From the NCBI RefSeq assembly GCF_002216685.1, contig NZ_CP022353.1, positions 2,170,001 through 2,234,000 of the forward strand: a stretch of DNA of 64,000 bases, written 5' to 3'. Within the stretch, counting starts at the first letter, position 1; each line of letters begins with the position of its first letter. The notes below the pieces were generated by a model. That model was not told where the DNA came from and ran no database searches. It saw only the letters and a program-made list of their open reading frames with translations. Made by a program: the position numbers and the translations under genes. Of the stretch, positions 57,787 to 64,000 are shown piece after piece. The stretch is from Vibrio tarriae (GTDB lineage Bacteria > Pseudomonadota > Gammaproteobacteria > Enterobacterales > Vibrionaceae).

Positions 57787-60120
57787 TTACCAATCGAACA
57801 GCTTTTTGATCCATTCGGTCGGGCGGTTTTCACACTGCTGTTTTAATTGCTGTTTATTGTCCCAAATAGGCAGTTTAAACGCGTTATCACAATCGAGCGT
57901 TAAACCGCCTTGTGCCTGTTTCGCAAAGCCGAAAGTGGTAATACCTTCCGGCCAAGGTAACTGTAATTTCTCTGGAATACGATATTTCAAATATTGCGCA
58001 TAAACACGCAATGCCCCACTCGCCCCAGTGAGTTTAGTTGGCTGGTTATCATCGCGGCCAAGCCAAATGGTGGTCACTTCACGGCCATCGACCCCAACAA
58101 ACCAACTGTCACGGTTATCGTTAGTAGTACCGGTTTTACCCGCCAAGGCAGCACTGCTGAATTGCGCATTCAAGTAACGTCCAGTGCCTTCTTGCACCCC
58201 TTGTTTCATCGCGTAAGTGGTGAGCCATGCCGCTTGCTGATCGACCGCTTGCGACACTTTAGGTAGCGACTCATACAACACGTTGCCATCCAAATCGAGT
58301 ACGGAACGCAGCGCCGAAAGTGGGGCTTTTTTGCCGGAATTGGTCAGCGTTTGGTACATCTGCGCGACTTGATACGGCGTAAGCGAGAACGAACCGAGCA
58401 ACATGGAAGGTACTGGGCGAATTTCGTCACGATTCACACCGAGTTTACCCAAGGTGGCTGAGACTTGATCAATCCCAAGCTTCATCCCCAAAGCCACGGT
58501 CGGAACATTCAGTGATTGAGCAAGCGCTAGGTAGAGTGGTACTTCGCCACGATATTTTCGGTCGTAGTTTCTCGGTGTCCACGCACTGCCTTCACTGCCT
58601 TTTAAAGTGATCGGTTTATCTTCCAGTGTCGTTGCCAAATTGTATTGATCAGGATGAGTTAGCGCCGTGAGATAAACCGCAGGCTTAACCAGAGAGCCGA
58701 TTTGTCGACTGGCATTGAGCACGCGGTTAAAACCGTCGTAACCGGTACGCTTACCACCGACCATGGCACGAATTTCACCACTGTGACGATCCACAGCAAT
58801 CGCCGCCGCTTCCAAATCTTTGCCAGCGGTTTTCGCCAATTGCGGGATCTGATCGTGGATCGCTTGCTCGAGTTTGGACTGCGACACTGGGTCGAGCGAG
58901 GTGAACACCCGTAATCCCGAATCCGCTTTAAATTGGTCGCCCAGTTTTTCTTTTAGCTCTATCGATACTTGCTGGAAGTAGGCCGGCTGACGCCCCGATA
59001 TTTGCGCCGATTTCTGCACATCCAACGGACGCGTTACCGCTTGCTGATACTCTTGCGCGGTCAGAATATCGTGTTCCATCATCAGCTTCAGTACCAGATC
59101 GCGCCGCTCGCGAGCGCGCTCAGGATAACGCATCGGGTTGTAATAAGAAGGCCCTTTAACCATGCCAACCAACAATGCCAATTGATCAATCCGTAGCTCT
59201 TGCAGCGGCTGACCAAAATAGAGCCGTGAAGCCAGACCAAAACCGTGGATCGCATCTGCGCCACTTTGCCCTAAATAAACTTCGTTAAGATAGGCTTCAA
59301 GAATGCGATCTTTGCTGTAACGATAATCGATGATCAGCGCCATATAGGCTTCGCGCAGCTTACGCCACAAGGTGCGATCGCTAGAAAGGAAGATGTTTTT
59401 AGCCAGCTGCTGGGTCAAGGTACTGCCCCCTTGCACCGTGCGCCCCGCTTTAAGGTTGACCACCATAGCGCGACCAATCGCAAGTGGTGATACGCCATCG
59501 TGCTGATAAAAATCACGATCTTCGGTGACTAAGAGTGCATCAACCAACACTTCGGGGAATTGATCGCGACGTAAAAAGAGTCGCTGCTCCGGCGAATCTT
59601 TTTCCAGCATGCCCATCAGTTTTGGCTCTAAACGCAGGTAGCCTAGCTCGCGTTTTTGCTCTAATGATTCGATTTTGTTCAAACCACTGCCATCAAAGGT
59701 GAGCATCACTCGGCGATCCGGCTCTGGGCCATCCGCGAATTCAAACGGACGGCGGATCAGCTCAATTCGACTTGAAGAAGAGGCGTATTCACCGGGGAAA
59801 CGGGGCTGTGCTACTTTGCGGTAATTGAGGACATCGAGCTCATTGCGCAGTTCTTGCAAACTGAGGCCGTTGCCGGGCTCAAGCGTTAAAATACGGGCAT
59901 AGACCACGGTCGGCAGATCAAACAGCTGACCTTCAAAGCGCTGTTTGATCATCGAATCGAGATAGATACCAATAAAAACCAGCACTGCGGCCAGCGTCAG
60001 TGCTAATTTCCAGCCGATACTCCAAATCCTTCCCAGCCAGATTTGCAGCTTGGAGGAAGAGGCACTTTTACCACTGCGCGCTTTACGGCCACGCGATCTG
60101 TTACTACTTTTTCTCGTCAT
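57787..60120 (-). CDS. mrcB: penicillin-binding protein 1B
   Basis: Bifunctional peptidoglycan glycosyltransferase/transpeptidase. The 777-aa class A PBP has a basic cytoplasmic tail (1-25), one membrane helix (about 33-52), a UB2H domain (about 60-145), the GT51 domain with the catalytic Glu in TEDRDFYQHDG and GGSTLTQQLAKN, and the transpeptidase with SLVK (acyl Ser), SLN and KTGT. Its ATG overlaps the hrpB TGA (ATGA), so it is downstream-coupled to hrpB. Confidence 0.96.
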   Translation of the reverse strand: MTRKSSNRSRGRKARSGKSASSSKLQIWLGRIWSIGWKLALTLAAVLVFIGIYLDSMIKQRFEGQLFDLPTVVYARILTLEPGNGLSLQELRNELDVLNYRKVAQPRFPGEYASSSSRIELIRRPFEFADGPEPDRRVMLTFDGSGLNKIESLEQKRELGYLRLEPKLMGMLEKDSPEQRLFLRRDQFPEVLVDALLVTEDRDFYQHDGVSPLAIGRAMVVNLKAGRTVQGGSTLTQQLAKNIFLSSDRTLWRKLREAYMALIIDYRYSKDRILEAYLNEVYLGQSGADAIHGFGLASRLYFGQPLQELRIDQLALLVGMVKGPSYYNPMRYPERARERRDLVLKLMMEHDILTAQEYQQAVTRPLDVQKSAQISGRQPAYFQQVSIELKEKLGDQFKADSGLRVFTSLDPVSQSKLEQAIHDQIPQLAKTAGKDLEAAAIAVDRHSGEIRAMVGGKRTGYDGFNRVLNASRQIGSLVKPAVYLTALTHPDQYNLATTLEDKPITLKGSEGSAWTPRNYDRKYRGEVPLYLALAQSLNVPTVALGMKLGIDQVSATLGKLGVNRDEIRPVPSMLLGSFSLTPYQVAQMYQTLTNSGKKAPLSALRSVLDLDGNVLYESLPKVSQAVDQQAAWLTTYAMKQGVQEGTGRYLNAQFSSAALAGKTGTTNDNRDSWFVGVDGREVTTIWLGRDDNQPTKLTGASGALRVYAQYLKYRIPEKLQLPWPEGITTFGFAKQAQGGLTLDCDNAFKLPIWDNKQQLKQQCENRPTEWIKKLFDW

Positions 60121-62579
60121 GCGTTCAATTGTCGTTTGGTTTTACTGGTTGCCACATGATTGGCAGGATCATCCGGCCACACGTGTTTCGGGTAGCGGCC
60201 TTTCATCTCTTTTTGCACTTCTTTGTACGCGCCCGCCCAAAAACTGGCGAGATCGCGGGTAACTTGCAACGGTCGCTGCGCGGGGGAAAGCAGTTCCATC
60301 ACCACGGCGCGCGTCCCTTTGGCAACGCGTGGCGAACTTTGCTCGCCAAACACTTCCTGCATACGCACCGAGAGCGTAGGCTCCATCCCTAACTGATAAC
60401 GGATTTTTTTATGATTCCCCGTTGGTAGCAAATGATGGGTTGGCAACCAATCGTCAAGCTGCTGACTGAGCTCCCAGCCAAGATAGTGCTTCAGCGCTTG
60501 CAACACGGAGACACTCTGCAAACCTTTCACTGCGGTTACGCCGGCTAAATACGGCTCTAACCACAGTTCGAGGTGCGCCAGTAGCGTTTCATCGTCCAAG
60601 GCTGGCCACGCTTCTTCTGGCAGCCATTCGGCGGCGCAGCGTGCACGGGCAAGCCACTCGCTCGCGTCTTCACTCCACTGTAACACTGTTAAGCCTTTGC
60701 GCCGTACATAGCTCAGCAAAGCTTGTGTCATTTTTTGTTTATCGGGTTCTGGCAGCTTTTCACGACGAAGCACCAATTGATCGATTCGCCACTGCGCTTC
60801 CGCGCTCAAGCGTCCGGCTTTTTCATCCCAATCCACTTGTTCAACCCGAGAAATCAGCGCTGGTAATACGCGTTCAAGCGCGTGGATATCCAGCTCAAGG
60901 GCACTGAATATTTGACTCGCTTGAGTTTGGCCGCGCATCAAATCCAAGGCGACCAGATAATCGGCGGCGGACAAACGCTCTTCCACCGCCAGCCAAGCGC
61001 CATGGCCATTGGCGAGTAAAAATTGCCCTGTTTGTTGGCCGCGCTGCTGGGCAATTCGATCTGGAAAGGCCAAACACGCCACTAAAGGCAGCCATGTTGA
61101 ATCAACCGAGGAGAGTGAAAATGCCGTATCGAGTTTGTGCGCCAAAGATTGGGCGCGTTGGATCAGCAGTTTTTGTTTGGGATGACGACCTTGCTGCCAG
61201 CGGTGCAAGCTATGTTGTACATCAATCACTTGCCGTTCAGGCTCTTCAAGTAACACCGCCAACGCTAAAGCGCTTTGCAAGGCCGACTCACCTAAGCGAT
61301 CGGCGCTCAGCAGCATCGCAGCAATCCGCGGCTCAACACCCAGCAAATGTGCCTCTTTACCGGCCGCTGTGAGTTGCGTGCGTGCATCCAAAAGCCCAAG
61401 ACGCTGCAACAGTTGCTGCGCCTGTGCAAACGCACTGCTCGGTGGCAAATTCAACCAAGCCAAATCGCTCGGCTGCGCGCCCCATTGCGCGAGTTCTAAT
61501 GCCAGTGGCGCTAAGTCAGTATGTAGCATTTCGGGCTCCGGCACCCAAGGTTGCTGCTTAAGCTGCGCTTCGCTGTATAAGCGCACGCAAATCCCCGGCT
61601 CTAAACGTCCGGCACGCCCTGCCCGCTGCTCGGCAGAGGATTGAGCAATCCGCACTTGTTCAAGGCGAGTAATGCCGGTTTTGAGATCAAAACGCGCACT
61701 GCGCTCAAGCCCACTATCAAGCACTATGCGAATGCCTTCGATGGTCAGCGAAGTTTCAGCAATATTGGTCGCCAAGACCACTTTGCGCCGCCCCGCCGCC
61801 GTGGGAGCAATTGCGCGCTGCTGCGCGGCGAACTCCATCTGTCCATACAAAGGGCAGATTTCAACCTCGCTAGCCAAATCGCTTAACTGTTCGGTTAACT
61901 GGTTGATGCTGGCGGCACCGGGCAAAAAGGCCAGCAATGAGCCCGTTTCGTGCTGCAGAAGATGACGAATTTGTCGCTGCATCGCCGCCACCAACGGCTC
62001 ATCAGAGCGCAGAGGTTGATAGCGAATCTCTATCGGGAAACCACGTCCTTGTGATTCGACATAACTCGCTTGCGGCAGTAAGTTTTGCAAAGCCTGCTGA
62101 TCGAGTGTGGCCGACATCACCACGATTTTTAAATCTTCCCGCAGCGCAGACTGCACTTCGAGCGCCAACGCCAAGGCAGTATCAGCGTGAATGCTGCGCT
62201 CATGAAACTCATCGAAAATCAGCACATCTACGCCATCCAGTTCCGGATCGTTTTGTAGCATGCGCGTCATGATGCCTTCCGTCACAATCTCCAACTGAGT
62301 AGCACGGCTGACTCGGTTTTCACCGCGCACCCGATACCCTACACGCTGCCCAACCTCTTCCCCCAGTTGCTGCGCCAAATAGCGGGCAATGTTACGCGCA
62401 GCCAAACGCCGTGGCTCTAGCATAATGATTTTGCCGTGGAACCCTCCCGCTTGCAGTAACTGCAACGGAAAGTAGGTGGACTTACCGGCACCGGGCGCGG
62501 CTTTGAGGATGAGTTGTGGAGAGTTGGTGATACCGGACAACAGCTTCGGCATCACCTCAATAATGGGCAGTGGTGACAA
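60117..62579 (-). CDS. hrpB: ATP-dependent RNA helicase HrpB
   Basis: DExH-box helicase of unknown exact role; in E. coli it is next to mrcB as here. The 820-aa protein has Walker A APGAGKST near 27, motif II DEFHERS near 122, motif III MSATLD, motif VI QRAGRAGR near 320, then the HA2 and HrpB C-terminal domains. It begins with TTG at 62579: an in-frame TAG is three codons upstream and an AGGA site is seven bases away. The ATG at codon 10 is a weaker alternative. Confidence 0.93.
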   Translation of the reverse strand: MSPLPIIEVMPKLLSGITNSPQLILKAAPGAGKSTYFPLQLLQAGGFHGKIIMLEPRRLAARNIARYLAQQLGEEVGQRVGYRVRGENRVSRATQLEIVTEGIMTRMLQNDPELDGVDVLIFDEFHERSIHADTALALALEVQSALREDLKIVVMSATLDQQALQNLLPQASYVESQGRGFPIEIRYQPLRSDEPLVAAMQRQIRHLLQHETGSLLAFLPGAASINQLTEQLSDLASEVEICPLYGQMEFAAQQRAIAPTAAGRRKVVLATNIAETSLTIEGIRIVLDSGLERSARFDLKTGITRLEQVRIAQSSAEQRAGRAGRLEPGICVRLYSEAQLKQQPWVPEPEMLHTDLAPLALELAQWGAQPSDLAWLNLPPSSAFAQAQQLLQRLGLLDARTQLTAAGKEAHLLGVEPRIAAMLLSADRLGESALQSALALAVLLEEPERQVIDVQHSLHRWQQGRHPKQKLLIQRAQSLAHKLDTAFSLSSVDSTWLPLVACLAFPDRIAQQRGQQTGQFLLANGHGAWLAVEERLSAADYLVALDLMRGQTQASQIFSALELDIHALERVLPALISRVEQVDWDEKAGRLSAEAQWRIDQLVLRREKLPEPDKQKMTQALLSYVRRKGLTVLQWSEDASEWLARARCAAEWLPEEAWPALDDETLLAHLELWLEPYLAGVTAVKGLQSVSVLQALKHYLGWELSQQLDDWLPTHHLLPTGNHKKIRYQLGMEPTLSVRMQEVFGEQSSPRVAKGTRAVVMELLSPAQRPLQVTRDLASFWAGAYKEVQKEMKGRYPKHVWPDDPANHVATSKTKRQLNA

Positions 62580-62677
62580 GGGCGCTTCCTACAAGGTTAA
62601 ATGGCCGCGCCATTGTACATAAAACGGAGTCCGTGCCCAAAGTGCATTCCTATCAAGAGGCGCAGCAGACAAAAAAC

Positions 62678-64000
62678 TTACTGTGGTGCTCTCTCTTCCG
62701 GTTGGGCAATCAAAGGCGCCTCAAGCGTGGGTTCAGAAATCGCAGGCACAGCACTCTCACTCTCTTGTGGCTCAAGCTCTACCGCACTTGAAAGCGGCTC
62801 AGTTGCAACCTCTGTGGGTATGTTTTCCATGCTCGGCAGCACAGGCTCATCACTAAGATGGGGAGAGATAACACTGGGCTCCGCCACGGCTTCAGCAGGA
62901 GCAACTTCGGTTGCTGCCGTGAGCTTAGACTTCATCCAAGCATTCAAAGCTAATGCCTGATCATCCGTTAAAATGCCGTTATGACCAGCAATCACACCAT
63001 CGGCCACAGCAAGTACCCACACCGCCTGACGGTTGGCATCTTCGCAACTTTGTACGGTTTTGCGGGCGTGCAATCTGGCGCGAATTTTCCAACCCGCCCC
63101 TTGCAATACGTGCATGCAGCCCGGTTTCGCATCGTGCTCAAGCAGCCACTGAGGGATTTTGACCACTTTATTACAATCACGCCCCGAGCACGGGTCCACA
63201 TCATGAGTGATTGCCCAAGAGTTACCCACGGCGCGCTCGCCATCTTTGATCCAGTTAAAGGCCTCACGTACCGCAAAATCGGTTTTGGACTGCAACACCA
63301 GCATGGATGGACCAAAACCTTCTGGACTCAACCACTTATCCAGCGGCTGATACTCTTTGGCAGAGGCTGCGGGGTTTAAAAGCACCGTTAAATGGGTTTC
63401 ACCGCGACCTGCCGCCAGATTATCCAACATCGCCTGTTTGCGGGCGTGCAGCGCAACCACACCACCCAAGCTGTGCCCAACTAAAATATAGCGCCCTAGC
63501 GTTCCTTGACGATGCAGTTCATCCAGCGAACTCAGCAGCTTTCTCACCCCATGCTCGCCAACTCTTCGCGCCACCTGCTTGCTGGTTAATATGGTCGGAA
63601 AATCCAATGCTTCCACTCGACTTTCAGGATCGTCTGAACCATCCAACCACAAGGGATCATATTGATCCCCCGCCAACCGATATACAGCCCGATGAGGTCA
63701 GGATTGGTCTTCGCCATCTGGCGATGAAAACGTTGAAAAGCGACAAAATTATCGTCAGTGGGAGCCGCATTATGGTGCCAACCGTGAATAAAAATCAGCA
63801 GTTCTGCTCCAGGGTTTTTGGCTAACCTCGCCTTCAACATCTCGTATTGCCCAGGCAGGTGCATTTCACCCTCATCATTAAATTCAATGACATGGAAATC
63901 AGACCGACTCAACTCAGGCGTGACTTGATGATAGGGCATATCGGGAATACGGGTAGACCAAATTGACAACGCGAGAACAGCCAGCAATACAACCTTAAAT
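62678..64000 (-). pseudogene. alpha/beta hydrolase, frameshifted as sequenced and cut by the window end
   Basis: This gene (VC0600 equivalent) is broken into two frames. The N-terminal part (from beyond 64000 down to 63667) has a hydrophobic anchor (FKVVLLAVLALSIWS) and LLIFIHGWHHN. The second part has the nucleophile elbow VGHSLGG. Reading changes at a run of five Gs (plus CCCCC at 63667-63671): six Gs would read IGWRGDQYDPLWL without a break. The start codon lies outside the window. The last 80 residues or so are rich in Glu, Pro, Ala and Ser. Substrate unknown. The type is given as pseudogene because of the frame break, but a missing base in the assembly is as likely. Confidence 0.85.

Overview
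The window is a contiguous piece of a Vibrio chromosome, almost certainly from the Vibrio cholerae group (V. cholerae or a close sister such as V. mimicus or V. metoecus). The gene order matches what I recall of V. cholerae chromosome 1 around VC0645 to VC0600, read backwards. ChiS reconstructs to 1129 residues with His469 and Asp772, and chitobiose phosphorylase has its catalytic Asp at 492, both as published. The OmpU sequence differs from the O1 protein I remember in several surface loops, so a non-O1 strain or sister species is likely. There is no phage, integron, insertion sequence or CRISPR array.

Layout. Positions 1-12500 hold the conserved translation, transcription and envelope block on the minus strand: greA (with yhbY and rlmE nearby), ftsH, folP, glmM, secG, tRNA-Leu(GAG), initiator tRNA-fMet, rimP, nusA, infB, rbfA and truB (cut by the window edge). 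Positions 12500-24950 hold ompU with a very AT-rich upstream region, dacB, tyrS, an M23 cell-wall endopeptidase, an RND efflux pump with its adaptor, erpA, hemL and an unlisted 38-codon cysteine-rich membrane peptide gene. Positions 24950-27130 hold an AI-2E family membrane protein and rsmC.

Positions 27335-46065 are a complete chitin-oligosaccharide system. It has the regulator ChiS, an 830-bp control region, the periplasmic chitin-oligosaccharide binding protein, a five-part ABC importer, then a GH9 glucosaminidase/glucosidase, glucosamine kinase, GH20 hexosaminidase, chitobiose phosphorylase and a hexosamine phosphomutase. Import of (GlcNAc)n, sensing through the binding protein and ChiS, and cytoplasmic splitting and phosphorylation are all encoded here. 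Positions 46196-49949 (minus) are the fbpABC ferric-iron importer with a Fur-like box. Positions 50091-51680 (minus) are glnK-amtB behind a sigma-54-type promoter. Then come yacL and acnB, a patatin-Omp85 (type Vd) protein, mrcB (PBP1b), hrpB and a truncated, frameshifted alpha/beta hydrolase.

I found no gene cluster that looks like an undescribed system. The points most worth following are: a perfect NtrC-type palindrome that is also the stem of the acnB-yacL terminator, upstream of the glnK-amtB sigma-54 promoter; paired 17-bp repeats and two dyads in the chitin-operon control region; the small cysteine-rich membrane peptide gene; and two single-base homopolymer frameshifts (infB and the hydrolase), which are more likely sequence errors than biology.
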